Positions 14,617 through 23,039 of a stretch of 32,736 bases of DNA are shown here, piece after piece (positions within the stretch are counted from its first letter, which is position 1; each line of letters opens with the position of its first letter). The notes under the pieces were generated by a model, which worked only from the letters and a program-made list of their open reading frames with translations, was not told the origin of the DNA and made no database searches. This DNA comes from Peptoniphilus_E sp964345555. GTDB lineage: Bacteria; Bacillota; Clostridia; Tissierellales; Peptoniphilaceae. The stretch spans positions 1 through 32,736 of the forward strand of contig CAYFRD010000019.1 in assembly GCA_964345555.1 (NCBI GenBank), written 5' to 3'. A program made the position numbers and the translations under genes.

Positions 14617-15387
14617 ATGGAAAATAACAAAGTTTTAGCACGAGTAGATAATAACGAAATAACTCTACAGGATTACAATGCCTTCATGAGTTCTATTCCC
14701 GTACAGATAAAATCTCAAGTATTAAAGGGACAACCGGAAAATAAAATTATAAAAGAAATATTGGATGAATTGATATATAAGGAACTGCTATATATAGATT
14801 CCAAGGAAAAGGGATACGACAAAGAAGAAGCCTTTCAAAAAATATTTAAACAAAGCGAAAGCTCATTATTGACGACATATGCCCTTGGTAAACTCCTTGA
14901 AGAGGTAGCTCCAACAGACAGAGAAGTTGAGGCATATTACAATGCCAATGCAGAAAGATATGACGAAGAAGAAAGAGTTGAGGCTTCACATATCTTGGTC
15001 GCAGAGAAAGAAACGGCCGATGAAATCATAAGAAAATTAGATAAAGGAGAGCAATTCGAGGCTCTTGCCATGGAGTACTCTGAGTGTCCCTCAAAGAACA
15101 ATGGAGGCAATTTAGGAATTTTTGGTCGTGGTGATATGATAAAGCCCTTTGAAGATGCAGTTTTTGCCATGAATGAAGAAGAAATATCGAAACCTGTTAA
15201 GACTGACTTCGGATATCATGTAATAAAGCTCAATAAAAAGGTTGCAGCTAAAAAATACACTTTATCAGAAGTAAGATCCAGAGTATACGAAGATTTAAAA
15301 AAATATCAGGAACAAATGGCATATACAAATAAAATTGAAGAGTTGCTTAAAAAGCATACTGTTGAAATCAATAATGTAGAAGAATAA
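14617..15387 (+). CDS. Parvulin-type peptidylprolyl cis-trans isomerase, cytoplasmic
   Basis: A 256-aa protein with a SurA/trigger-like helical N-terminal half (about 1-115) and one rotamase domain (about 122-212). The rotamase domain is marked by EASHILVAEKETADE, the FEALAMEYSECPSKNNGG block, DMIKPFEDAVFAM and TDFGYHVIKL. It catalyses proline isomerisation and probably acts as a chaperone. Unlike PrsA it lacks a signal peptide and a lipobox Cys; the N-terminus MENNKVLARVDNNEITLQDY is cytoplasmic in character. It follows cspA across an intrinsic terminator, so its expression depends on read-through or an unseen promoter. Confidence 0.88.
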   Translation: MENNKVLARVDNNEITLQDYNAFMSSIPVQIKSQVLKGQPENKIIKEILDELIYKELLYIDSKEKGYDKEEAFQKIFKQSESSLLTTYALGKLLEEVAPTDREVEAYYNANAERYDEEERVEASHILVAEKETADEIIRKLDKGEQFEALAMEYSECPSKNNGGNLGIFGRGDMIKPFEDAVFAMNEEEISKPVKTDFGYHVIKLNKKVAAKKYTLSEVRSRVYEDLKKYQEQMAYTNKIEELLKKHTVEINNVEE

Positions 15388-15426
15388 AATTTTAAAGTTT
15401 GTTTAATTATGGAAGGAATATAAAAG

Positions 15427-16767
15427 ATGAAAATTGAGCTTTTTAAATTTCTTGATAAAAGTGCAGGAACACTTAGAGGTTACAATGAAATTTTAGAGCA
15501 AATAGCAAAGAAGACTTCTGACTATTTAAAGGAATTGTTATACCATGATGATAATTTTCTAAACATCACCTATAGAATTAAATCAGAGAAATCCTTTAAA
15601 GAAAAGATCATAAAAAACAACTTTTATCTGGAATATGCCGATGTTGAATCCATGATAATGAACTTTTCAGATTTAATTGGCATAAGAATTGAGTGCAGAT
15701 TCATTAAAGATGAAGAAAAATTATTTAATTTGATAAAAGATACCTTTAACATTGAGTCGGGAAGCGGTTATTATAAAAACGCTTTAGATTCTCCAATATC
15801 CATGAAGTTGTCCGATAAACAACCTCAAATACAAATGAACGGATTTGAAATTTACAAGATAGACTGCAAGTACCAATACGGTAAAAACAGTTTCAACTTT
15901 GAACTACAAATCAAGTCCATGGTAAATGTTTTTTGGGGAGAAATCGATCATAAAATACTTTACAAAAACTATAATTACATGATAGACGAGGCTTTCTTTA
16001 AAGATATAATGTCCACCATAAAAGACTCTTTGTACATGATAGACAGACAACTGCTTATTTTATTCGATCATGTGGCGAATTTAGATGCCAGCACGACTGT
16101 ATCGGCAAATGAACAGATCAACCATCTTTTATCGAAAATCATCCATGATGTCTACAGTCAGAAGATAAAAAACGAACTGGGATTTGTATTTAATTTTAAA
16201 AATGCAACGGATATAATCGTTGAATTTCTGCAACTAAGTGCTGCTAAAAAAAGAGAGCTGTCCTATGGAGAAAATTTTGTAAAGCTGATTAACAGAATTA
16301 ATGTAGTTCAAGATAGTGATATGAGTTTGCAGGACAACATAATATTCGACAACAGCAGAACATCAGGAGATAATTTCACTCAAAATGTTTTAGATGTAAT
16401 TAAAAGGATATCCAGTAAGGACTTTACATGGAATATGATTGTAAAGATAATCTGTCAAATGCAAGAAGTTGATTGTGACAGGAGTATGTTGGATTTTGTC
16501 AATTTCATAAGATCTAAATATTCGGTTGAATTTATAAAGATATTTGAAAATTTTGGTTTAGTTTCAGAAAATGAAAATATTTTAGAAAACTATATCTTAA
16601 AAATCGTGTATAATAATTTTAAGAGAAATCATTCTCTGAATTATTTAGCTAATGAGGCACTAAACGATATAGATCAAACTTTTAAACTCATAAAAAGAGA
16701 AAGTAAAAAGTTTGATCTGGAAGATTTGAAGATAAGATTCAAATACGGATTGGAGAGAATAAATTGA
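15427..16767 (+). CDS. Divergent RelA/SpoT-fold protein with long helical C-terminus
   Basis: A 446-aa protein. Residues about 40-185 follow the small alarmone synthetase fold: RIKSEKSFKEKI at 50-61 (RxKxxxSxxxKI), DLIGIRI at 82-88, FELQIKS at 158-164 and W170xExxxH175 in the final helix. The usual GYxSxH motif that stacks the acceptor nucleotide is replaced by GFEIYK at 139-144, so ordinary (p)ppGpp synthesis is uncertain. No HD hydrolase, TGS or ACT domain is present. Residues 200-446 are alpha-helical with no known domain. The start follows ggaatataaaag. The msrA start overlaps its stop codon. It could be a synthetase with altered acceptor, a regulator, or an inactive paralogue. Confidence 0.75.
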   Translation: MKIELFKFLDKSAGTLRGYNEILEQIAKKTSDYLKELLYHDDNFLNITYRIKSEKSFKEKIIKNNFYLEYADVESMIMNFSDLIGIRIECRFIKDEEKLFNLIKDTFNIESGSGYYKNALDSPISMKLSDKQPQIQMNGFEIYKIDCKYQYGKNSFNFELQIKSMVNVFWGEIDHKILYKNYNYMIDEAFFKDIMSTIKDSLYMIDRQLLILFDHVANLDASTTVSANEQINHLLSKIIHDVYSQKIKNELGFVFNFKNATDIIVEFLQLSAAKKRELSYGENFVKLINRINVVQDSDMSLQDNIIFDNSRTSGDNFTQNVLDVIKRISSKDFTWNMIVKIICQMQEVDCDRSMLDFVNFIRSKYSVEFIKIFENFGLVSENENILENYILKIVYNNFKRNHSLNYLANEALNDIDQTFKLIKRESKKFDLEDLKIRFKYGLERIN

Positions 16768-17237
16768 AAACCATATATCTTGCAGGCGGATGTTTTTGGG
16801 GAGTTGAAGAATACTTTTCAAGAATAAAGGGCATAAGTGATACTACTGTAGGCTATGCTAATTCTCTAAGGGAAAATCCCGCTTATGAAGAAGTTTGCAG
16901 TGGAGAGCCCGAGGCGGCGGAAACTGTTAAGATAATTTACGATGATGAAATAATTTCTCTTAAGGAAATTTTGGCATATTTTTTTAAAATAATAGATCCC
17001 ACAGTTTTAAACAGACAGGGAAATGATGTAGGTATTCAATATAGGACGGGAATTTACTATGAAAACAATGATGATAAAGGAGTAATCCTTGACTATATTG
17101 AAAAAATAAAGGCAAATTACAAATCCGACATCGTAACTGAAGTGATAAAAATAATGAATTTTTATGAAGCGGAAGAATATCACCAGGATTATTTAAAGAA
17201 AAATCCCGGTGGATATTGTCATATAAAACTTGATTAA
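16764..17237 (+). CDS. msrA: Peptide-methionine (S)-S-oxide reductase
   Basis: MsrA (157 aa) reduces methionine-S-sulfoxide in proteins and free form. The catalytic Cys10 sits in GGCFWGVEEYF, and the acidic/aromatic pocket residues follow in GYANS and in GNDVGIQYRTGIYY. A C-terminal Cys152 in GGYCHIKL can act as resolving residue. There is no fused MsrB domain. It starts with TTG overlapping the upstream TGA, with ggagag 7 nt before it, so translation is coupled to the RelA-fold gene. Confidence 0.95.
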   Translation: MKTIYLAGGCFWGVEEYFSRIKGISDTTVGYANSLRENPAYEEVCSGEPEAAETVKIIYDDEIISLKEILAYFFKIIDPTVLNRQGNDVGIQYRTGIYYENNDDKGVILDYIEKIKANYKSDIVTEVIKIMNFYEAEEYHQDYLKKNPGGYCHIKLD

Positions 17238-17271
17238 CAGAATTTATTTTAATTACATGCAGGAGGATACT

Positions 17272-18723
17272 TTGAGCAAATTAAACAAATTAGAACCTAA
17301 AAGAGTATTTTATTATTTCGAACAAATAACTAAAATTCCAAGATGTTCATTTAAAGAAGAAAAAATCGCCAATTACTTGGTGAATTGCGCAAAATCTTGG
17401 GGTTTGGAATACACATGTGACGACTATAACAATGTGGTGATAAAAAAGAGGGCAACGACCGGATATGAAGGTTTAGATCCTATAATCATACAGGCACACA
17501 CTGATATGGTGTGTGAAAAGAATGAGAATTGTGTTTTTGATTTTGACAAGGATTCCATTCAATTCGAAGTTACAGATAATTTCATAGTAGCTGAAAACAC
17601 AACCTTGGGAGCGGATAACGGAATAGGTGTGGCTATGGCTCTTGCAATTCTTGAATCTGAGGAGTATGAACATCCTTCTCTTGAAGTTTTGCTTACTGCG
17701 ACAGAGGAGTCCGGAATGGTGGGAGCGAGAAACTTAGATGGAACTTTATTAGATGGTAAAATTTTAATCAATTTAGATTCGGAATCCGAAGGGGTAGCCT
17801 GTGTAGGCTGTGCTTCAGGGCAAAGAGATACAGTGACATTAAAAAAAGAATTTGATGAAATAAAAGATGATAGAGAATTTTATACATTATCTGTTTCAGG
17901 TTTGAAAGGTGGACATTCAGGAGAAGAAATCCACAAGGGACTTGGCAATTCGAACAAAATCCTCGGGAAAAGTTTATATGTATTAAATAGCCGTTTTGAT
18001 ATCTGTTTAGTAGATATATATGGAGGATCTAAAGAAAATGCAATTCCCAGATATTCTAAGGCAACTATGGCAATAAAACCTGAAGACAAGAAAAAAGTTC
18101 AAAACACAATTGTTGAACTTAATAAGAATTTCGTAAAACAACTGGGCAAAGTGGATCCCGATGTAAGAATAAATTTTGAAAAATCTGAAATATACAATAA
18201 AGCTTTTACAAAGGACTTAAAGAATAATATAATTGACTTAATAAATCTTTTGCCCAACGGCGTGAGCACAATGAGCCATAATGTTCCGGGATTAGTAGGT
18301 TCTTCATCAAATGTAGGAGTTATTGAGTCAAAGTCAGATGATATAGTAATTCATTCTTCAATAAGATCTGAACTTGAATCCCTAAGAGATGGGATTTCTC
18401 ACATAAATAAAATTGCAGCTGAAAGATGTAATGCCGAGCATAATATTGTAAATAATTATCCTGCATGGGAATATAAAGAGAAATCTATTGTTCGTGAAAT
18501 AGCCAAGGATATATATGCAAAAATGTTTGGAAAGGAACTTGAAATTGAAGTCATTCATGCCGGATTGGAATGCGGTATATTGAAAAATGTCATAGGGGAT
18601 ATAGATATGATTTCTATAGGCCCCAATATGAAAGGAATTCACGCTCCGGGCGAGAGTTTGGAAATTAAATCCGTTCAAAACACTTTTGAATTTGTAGTTG
18701 AACTTATAAAAAATTTAAAATGA
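17272..18723 (+). CDS. pepD: Aminoacyl-histidine dipeptidase (M20C, PepD)
   Basis: A cytoplasmic di-zinc dipeptidase of 483 aa, close to the 485 aa of E. coli PepD, which hydrolyses Xaa-His and other dipeptides. Metal and catalytic residues are visible: HTDMV (His76, Asp78), LGADNGIGV (Asp115), TATEESGM (Glu145/Glu146), NLDSE (Asp169) and a C-terminal IHAPGE His. The lid domain carries GLKGGHSGEEIHKG. The frame is open back to 17230. The TTG at 17272, 5 nt after a perfect AGGAGG, is preferred, since the earlier codons have no ribosome binding site. Confidence 0.93.
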   Translation: MSKLNKLEPKRVFYYFEQITKIPRCSFKEEKIANYLVNCAKSWGLEYTCDDYNNVVIKKRATTGYEGLDPIIIQAHTDMVCEKNENCVFDFDKDSIQFEVTDNFIVAENTTLGADNGIGVAMALAILESEEYEHPSLEVLLTATEESGMVGARNLDGTLLDGKILINLDSESEGVACVGCASGQRDTVTLKKEFDEIKDDREFYTLSVSGLKGGHSGEEIHKGLGNSNKILGKSLYVLNSRFDICLVDIYGGSKENAIPRYSKATMAIKPEDKKKVQNTIVELNKNFVKQLGKVDPDVRINFEKSEIYNKAFTKDLKNNIIDLINLLPNGVSTMSHNVPGLVGSSSNVGVIESKSDDIVIHSSIRSELESLRDGISHINKIAAERCNAEHNIVNNYPAWEYKEKSIVREIAKDIYAKMFGKELEIEVIHAGLECGILKNVIGDIDMISIGPNMKGIHAPGESLEIKSVQNTFEFVVELIKNLK

Positions 18724-18732
18724 GAGGTATAT

Positions 18733-19020
18733 ATGAATAACCAAGAAAATTTAAACAATTTAGATGAAGTTGAGTATGAAACTCTTGAACTTGAACTTGA
18801 AGACGGAAGAAGTATCGAATGCATAATTCTAGATATCTTTGAAGTTGAAGGTGAAAAGTACATCGCACTAATAGACAAAGATGAACCCACAGAAGAGATA
18901 TTTTTCTACGGTTATGAAGAAATAAACGATGAAGATGTGGATCTTACAAATATAGATGATGAAGATCTCTTCGACAAGGTGGTCTCTGCTTTCGAAGAAA
19001 TATATTTTGAGGAGGAATAA
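18733..19020 (+). CDS. DUF1292 family protein
   Basis: A very acidic 95-aa protein with the DUF1292 core: LELEDGRSIECIILDIFEVEG, then KYIALIDK and EIFFYGYEE, a small beta-barrel of unknown function common in Firmicutes. The acidic tail (NIDDEDLFDKVVSAFEEI) is typical. It has a ribosome binding site gagaggtat. bcp starts 1 nt after its stop. Confidence 0.85.
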   Translation: MNNQENLNNLDEVEYETLELELEDGRSIECIILDIFEVEGEKYIALIDKDEPTEEIFFYGYEEINDEDVDLTNIDDEDLFDKVVSAFEEIYFEEE

Positions 19021-19021
19021 T

Positions 19022-19465
19022 ATGAATACAGATTTTATTCTTGAATCAACTGACGGGACAAAAAAATCTCTTGCGGATTTTAAGGGCAAAAATTTGGTGC
19101 TGTATTTTTATCCCAAGGATAATACTTCCGTGTGCACATTGGAAGCTAACGGATTTGCCGAACTTTACGACGAATTTCAAAAATATGATACCGAAGTTGT
19201 GGGTATAAGCAAGGACACTATAAAATCTCATTTGAAATTCAAAGAGAAACAAAATTTACCTTTTGAATTGCTTGCTGATCCTGATAGAGAAGTACACAAA
19301 AATTTTGATGTATTAAAAAATGGAAAAATGTACGGTAAAGATGTCATTAAAACCATCAGATCTACTTTCGTATTTGATAAAGATTCGAATCTTATAAAGG
19401 AATTCAGAGCTGTTAACGGAAAAGAAAATCCTCAAGAAGTTTTAGATTTTATAAAAACTTTATGA
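19022..19465 (+). CDS. bcp: Thiol peroxidase, Bcp/PrxQ-type peroxiredoxin
   Basis: This peroxiredoxin of 147 aa reduces hydrogen and organic peroxides using thioredoxin-type donors. The peroxidatic Cys38 is in PKDNTSVC, matching the PxxxTxxC motif, and the catalytic Arg lies in TIRSTFVFD. The family's second Cys, five residues after the first (TxEAC), is Asn here (TLEANGF), so it works as a 1-Cys enzyme or uses another partner. ATG 19022 follows gaggaggaataat. The in-frame extension upstream lies inside the DUF1292 gene. It overlaps the radical SAM gene by ATGA. Confidence 0.93.
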   Translation: MNTDFILESTDGTKKSLADFKGKNLVLYFYPKDNTSVCTLEANGFAELYDEFQKYDTEVVGISKDTIKSHLKFKEKQNLPFELLADPDREVHKNFDVLKNGKMYGKDVIKTIRSTFVFDKDSNLIKEFRAVNGKENPQEVLDFIKTL

Positions 19466-20379
19466 CATACAATAAATATTCCGATTTTTTAATCGAAAAG
19501 TTTGGACAAAAGGTATATAAATTGCCTGTAAAGTTAAATCTTACCTGTCCCAACAGAGATGGAAAGCTGGGATATGGCGGTTGTATTTTTTGTGGAGAAG
19601 AAGGCGGAAGCTTTGAAAATAATAGCGGTTCTGTAAAAGAACAGTTGTTGAAGGATAAGGAACTGATTTCCCAAAAATATAAGGCAAAGAAATTCATCGC
19701 CTATTTTCAAAATTTTACGAACACATATCTTGATTTTGAAGAGTTCAGAAAAAATATCGAAGAGTGTTTGAAAATCGAAGACATAGTGGGTATTTCAATA
19801 TCAACAAGACCTGATTGTCTTCCTAATTCTTATCTTAATTATCTGGAAGAAGTAAATTCACAGGTCATGGTTACTCTTGAACTGGGACTTCAGACAGCTA
19901 ATTACAGAACATTAAAAAAGATCAACAGGGGACACGGAACGGCTGAATTTATCGATGGAGTCATAAGATCTCACAAGAGAGGTATAAGAGTCTGTGCTCA
20001 TGTAATATTGAATCTTCCCTTTGACGATATTGATGACAACATTGAAACTGCACATCTCTTAAACGCTTTAGAAGTGGAAGAGGTTAAACTTCATGCATTA
20101 TATGTTTTGAGAAATACCGCTCTTGGCAGGATGTATCTTAATAATGAATTTGATATAATATTACTTGAGGAATATAAAAATCGTGTCATTGAATTTTTGA
20201 GAAATTTAAGCGAAAATATAGTTGTACAAAGAATTATAGGTAGAGCTCCTGAAGAAGACAGTCTCTTCTGTAACTGGAATACATCTTGGTGGAAAATCCG
20301 CGATGATATATTAAAGGAAATGGAAGATTCTAATTATTATCAGGGTGAATATATAAAAAGAAAGGAATTGATAACATGA
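19462..20379 (+). CDS. Radical SAM protein, YhcC/TIGR01212 family
   Basis: A radical SAM enzyme of 305 aa. The [4Fe-4S] cluster cysteines are Cys29 in NLTCPNRDG and Cys41/Cys44 in GGCIFCG. The order CPNRDG...GGCxFC is diagnostic of the YhcC family. The SAM-binding region continues with IVGISISTRPDCLP and LELGLQTANYRTL, and VKLHALYVLRNTALG is typical of the family's second half. The substrate is not established. It begins inside the bcp stop codon and ends in the start of the P-loop gene (ATGA overlap), so the three are one translational unit. Confidence 0.92.
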   Translation: MTYNKYSDFLIEKFGQKVYKLPVKLNLTCPNRDGKLGYGGCIFCGEEGGSFENNSGSVKEQLLKDKELISQKYKAKKFIAYFQNFTNTYLDFEEFRKNIEECLKIEDIVGISISTRPDCLPNSYLNYLEEVNSQVMVTLELGLQTANYRTLKKINRGHGTAEFIDGVIRSHKRGIRVCAHVILNLPFDDIDDNIETAHLLNALEVEEVKLHALYVLRNTALGRMYLNNEFDIILLEEYKNRVIEFLRNLSENIVVQRIIGRAPEEDSLFCNWNTSWWKIRDDILKEMEDSNYYQGEYIKRKELIT

Positions 20380-20801
20380 TTAAGTATATTTTAGGACCTA
20401 AGGGTTCAGGAAAGACCAGATGGCTTATTGATAATGCCAACGAAGATATTAAAAGCGGAAATGGCAATATTGCCTTTGTTGAATTTGACGACGACCATAT
20501 TTTCAGTTTAGATTACAATGTTAGACTTATCAATGCCGATGATTTCAGATTAAATGACAAAGAATCTTTTTACGGTTTTATCTGCGGTTTAATGGCAATG
20601 GACTATGACTTGGAAAAGATATATATAGATGGTTTATATAAAATTATAAAGTTGAATATTGAAGATTTGGAATTCTTAAAGAACAAACTTGAAAAAGTTG
20701 AAGAAATTAAAAATAGAGAAATTTATATTAATGTTGATAATGAATATAGTGATTTTTCAGAAGCATTAAAGGAAAGTGCCATAGAAGTAAGTGCGAAGTA
20801 G
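20376..20801 (+). CDS. P-loop nucleotide-binding protein of unknown function
   Basis: A short 141-aa protein opening MIKYILGPKGSGKTRW with a Walker A motif at 7-14 and a Walker B-like IYIDGL at about 84-89. The rest is helical (EDLEFLKNKLEKVEEIKN) without further motifs. It is too short for a full AAA+ or ABC domain and resembles the conserved clostridial small P-loop proteins sometimes labelled ATPase. It overlaps the radical SAM gene by 4 nt. Its role is unknown. Confidence 0.75.
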   Translation: MIKYILGPKGSGKTRWLIDNANEDIKSGNGNIAFVEFDDDHIFSLDYNVRLINADDFRLNDKESFYGFICGLMAMDYDLEKIYIDGLYKIIKLNIEDLEFLKNKLEKVEEIKNREIYINVDNEYSDFSEALKESAIEVSAK

Positions 20802-20809
20802 GTGATATC

Positions 20810-20902
20810 TTGAACAAAAATAAAAAAAATATAGTGAGGATAATAGCATTAGTACTAGCTTTGATGATGATCATTCCTGTATTTTTTCAATTAATACCGT
20901 AG
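20810..20902 (+). CDS. 30-aa single-pass membrane peptide
   Basis: TTG start with AGGTGAT 3 nt upstream. The product opens with a Lys/Asn-rich segment (MNKNKKNIVR) followed by about 18 hydrophobic residues (IIALVLALMMIIPVFF), a classic small inner-membrane peptide. It sits 8 nt after the P-loop gene and 15 nt before the DUF6648-like gene, so it is probably translated from the same mRNA. Function unknown. Confidence 0.55.
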   Translation: MNKNKKNIVRIIALVLALMMIIPVFFQLIP

Positions 20903-20917
20903 AAATAGGTGTTTTAG

Positions 20918-21469
20918 TTGGTTTTTATCAGAAGAAAAGGGTTGTTCGAAAGATTTTTTGAAAGAAGATCCTTTCTTATAATGCAGTACAATAACGGAGA
21001 TATATCCAAAAAAGAATTTTTAAAATATAATTATGACTATTTCATTTCCGAAAATGCCCAACCTTTTTTAAAGGTGGATTCTTATAAAAAGGGCATGTTT
21101 AATTATCAGTACTACAACGGCATGGCAAAGTACTATAGAATGCTTGCTAAAGAAGTAAAAAACGGTAAAAAACATACAAAGTATTATAATTACTATTTAA
21201 ATCTCGGAAATAAGTTTTATAAATGCAAGGACGATTCTATTTTATCAATATTAAAATTGTCCAATTTTGAAAATATCAGTTCATATTATATAAAATGCGA
21301 TTCCAAAGCCTTGACGAACATATTGTATGAAATTGTTCTTGAAGACAAAAAAGAAGCAATATTTCACTCAAAAGCTCCGTGGCTTCTAAACATTTTAAAA
21401 GAAAAGGGGATATTTTCCTCCGGCATAAAAAAATCTTTGATTGAAGATTATATTAATGAAAAATATTAA
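20918..21469 (+). CDS. DUF6648-like protein
   Basis: A basic, Tyr-rich helical protein of 183 aa. LFERFFERRSFLIMQYNNGDISKKEF near the start, MAKYYRMLAKEVK in the middle and HSKAPWLLNILKEKG with a final IEDYINEKY match my memory of the clostridial DUF6648 family. No enzymatic motif is visible. The TTG at 20918 follows aggtg by 6 nt. It ends at the palindromic terminator shared with murC. Confidence 0.65.
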   Translation: MVFIRRKGLFERFFERRSFLIMQYNNGDISKKEFLKYNYDYFISENAQPFLKVDSYKKGMFNYQYYNGMAKYYRMLAKEVKNGKKHTKYYNYYLNLGNKFYKCKDDSILSILKLSNFENISSYYIKCDSKALTNILYEIVLEDKKEAIFHSKAPWLLNILKEKGIFSSGIKKSLIEDYINEKY

Positions 21470-21497
21470 AAGCTTTGACATATGTCAAAGCTTTTAA
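21466..21497. terminator. Bidirectional terminator between DUF6648-like gene and murC
   Basis: A perfect 32-nt palindrome (arm ttaaaagctttgacat) overlapping the stop codons of both convergent genes. On each strand the 3' arm ends in a short T run. Confidence 0.75.
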
Positions 21498-22879
21498 TTA
21501 TAGTTTAAAAGTTGTTCACCGATTTTATATACATCGCCGGCACCCATAGTTATAATGACGTCATTTTCCTTTAGATTTTCTCTCAAATATTCAACTATAT
21601 CGTCGAAATTTTCTATATAAATGGCATCTTTACCATTGGCGACTATGGAATTGCATAGTGTTTTTGAGTGGATATCTCCATAATCCTTTTCTCTTGCAGC
21701 ATAGATATCAGTGATGATTATTTTGTCGGCATCTATAAAAGAATTTGCAAAGGAGTCCAGAAGCAATTTAGTCCTTGTAAAGGTATGTGGTTGAAAAACA
21801 CAGTACAATTTATTTTTAGTTGAATTTCTTACAGCTTGAAGAGATGCTTTTATTTCTGTGGGGTGGTGAGCATAGTCATCTATGACTTTTGCTCCGTTGT
21901 AAAATCCTTTTTTTTCAAGTCTTCTATGAACACCCTTATAAGATTTAAGACCATGGATAATGTCCTTTTGTTCTATTCCATTTTCTGAAGCTGCGGCAAT
22001 TGCTGCCAAAGAGTTGTATACATTATGATCGCCGAGAATTTCCAATTGAATGTTGAACATAAATTCTCCGTCGTGATAGACATCAAATGTTGGATGGCCG
22101 CAATCATCCTTTCTTATATTTCTTGCGGTATAATTTGCGTCTTTTTCAACAGAAATAGTTACTATGTTGGTATTTTCGGATTCAAGCAGAGATTTAGAGT
22201 TTTCGTCGTCAATATTTAAAATCAACTTATCTGAAGGACCTAAATTATTAACATAGCCTTTAAAAGTTTTTATTATATGTTCAATATTGTCGAAATAATC
22301 CAAATGATCTTCATCTATATTTAAAACTATTGCAGTGGTAGGGAAATATTTCAATATATTTGCCTTGTATTCGCAAGCTTCCGTTAAAAATATTTTTTTA
22401 TCACCAATTTTTGCATTGCCATGTATGTGGTCAAGTTGTCCGCCCAGAAGTATTGTGGGATTAGAGTCCAAATTTAAAATTATTTCTGAAAGTATAGATG
22501 TGGTGGTAGTTTTTCCATGAGTCCCCGAAACTGCAATGGACGTTTCGTAATTATTCATTATTGCATTTAGAAAGGAAGCTCTGTCGACGACATCAATTTT
22601 TTTATTTATAGCAGCTTTAAGCTCTGCATTGTCGATATTTACAGCATCGGTATATATGACCAAGTCGGCATCTTCTATATTCTCAGGACAGTGACAGTAA
22701 TATACTTTAATACCCATTTCTTCCAGACCGAGAGTAATGTCGCCTCTTTTCAAATCAGATCCGGAAACTTTGTAACCCTCGCTAAGCACAATTTTTGCAA
22801 GCCCGCTCATTGAAATACCGCCTATGCCGATAAAGTGTATATGATTATATTTATGTTTATTTAAAACGAAATTGAACAT
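21494..22879 (-). CDS. murC: UDP-N-acetylmuramate--L-alanine ligase
   Basis: MurC (461 aa) adds L-alanine to UDP-MurNAc with ATP, the first amino-acid step of the peptidoglycan stem peptide. The N-terminal Rossmann-like UDP-binding motif GIGGISMSGLA is at 18-28. The ATP P-loop SGTHGKTTTTS is at 118-128. The central HYN-type region reads DYAHHPTEI, and the C-terminal domain has VFQPHTFTRT and TMGAGDV. The length is normal. The ribosome binding site ggaggaatt is adjacent to the ATG. It is monocistronic and divergent from spoVG. Confidence 0.96.
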   Translation of the reverse strand: MFNFVLNKHKYNHIHFIGIGGISMSGLAKIVLSEGYKVSGSDLKRGDITLGLEEMGIKVYYCHCPENIEDADLVIYTDAVNIDNAELKAAINKKIDVVDRASFLNAIMNNYETSIAVSGTHGKTTTTSILSEIILNLDSNPTILLGGQLDHIHGNAKIGDKKIFLTEACEYKANILKYFPTTAIVLNIDEDHLDYFDNIEHIIKTFKGYVNNLGPSDKLILNIDDENSKSLLESENTNIVTISVEKDANYTARNIRKDDCGHPTFDVYHDGEFMFNIQLEILGDHNVYNSLAAIAAASENGIEQKDIIHGLKSYKGVHRRLEKKGFYNGAKVIDDYAHHPTEIKASLQAVRNSTKNKLYCVFQPHTFTRTKLLLDSFANSFIDADKIIITDIYAAREKDYGDIHSKTLCNSIVANGKDAIYIENFDDIVEYLRENLKENDVIITMGAGDVYKIGEQLLNYN

Positions 22880-22910
22880 AATTCCTCCAATGTATATTAA
22901 ACTAAAATTT

Positions 22911-22919
22911 ATTATATCA
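22911..22919 (-). promoter_or_regulatory. Candidate extended -10 promoter of murC
   Basis: The minus strand reads TGA-TATAAT (extended -10) about 32 nt before the murC ATG, with no clear -35. A TTGACA lies only 7 nt upstream and is too close to serve this -10. Confidence 0.35.
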
Positions 22920-22982
22920 TTTATGTCAAGAATTTATACAAAAAAGTGTTTTTAACATAAAAACAAAGATATCATAAAAAAA

Positions 22983-23011
22983 TATACAAAATGTTTTAAT
23001 TATAGTATAAT
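22983..23011 (+). promoter_or_regulatory. Promoter of spoVG
   Basis: TATACA, a 17-nt spacer and TATAAT, 28 nt ahead of the GTG start. Confidence 0.5.
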
Positions 23012-23039
23012 AAAGAGAAGATAAAAGGAGGGATCGATA

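Noticed and set aside
17230..17271. Longer N-terminus for the PepD-type dipeptidase
   Set aside because: These codons contain the AGGAGG of the TTG start and have no site of their own; the shorter form matches the family length.
18956..19021. Longer N-terminus for Bcp
   Set aside because: It lies inside the DUF1292 gene, and gaggagg precedes the ATG at 19022.
21466..21497. 32-nt palindrome as an operator or attachment site
   Set aside because: It sits between convergent stop codons and has the features of a shared terminator.
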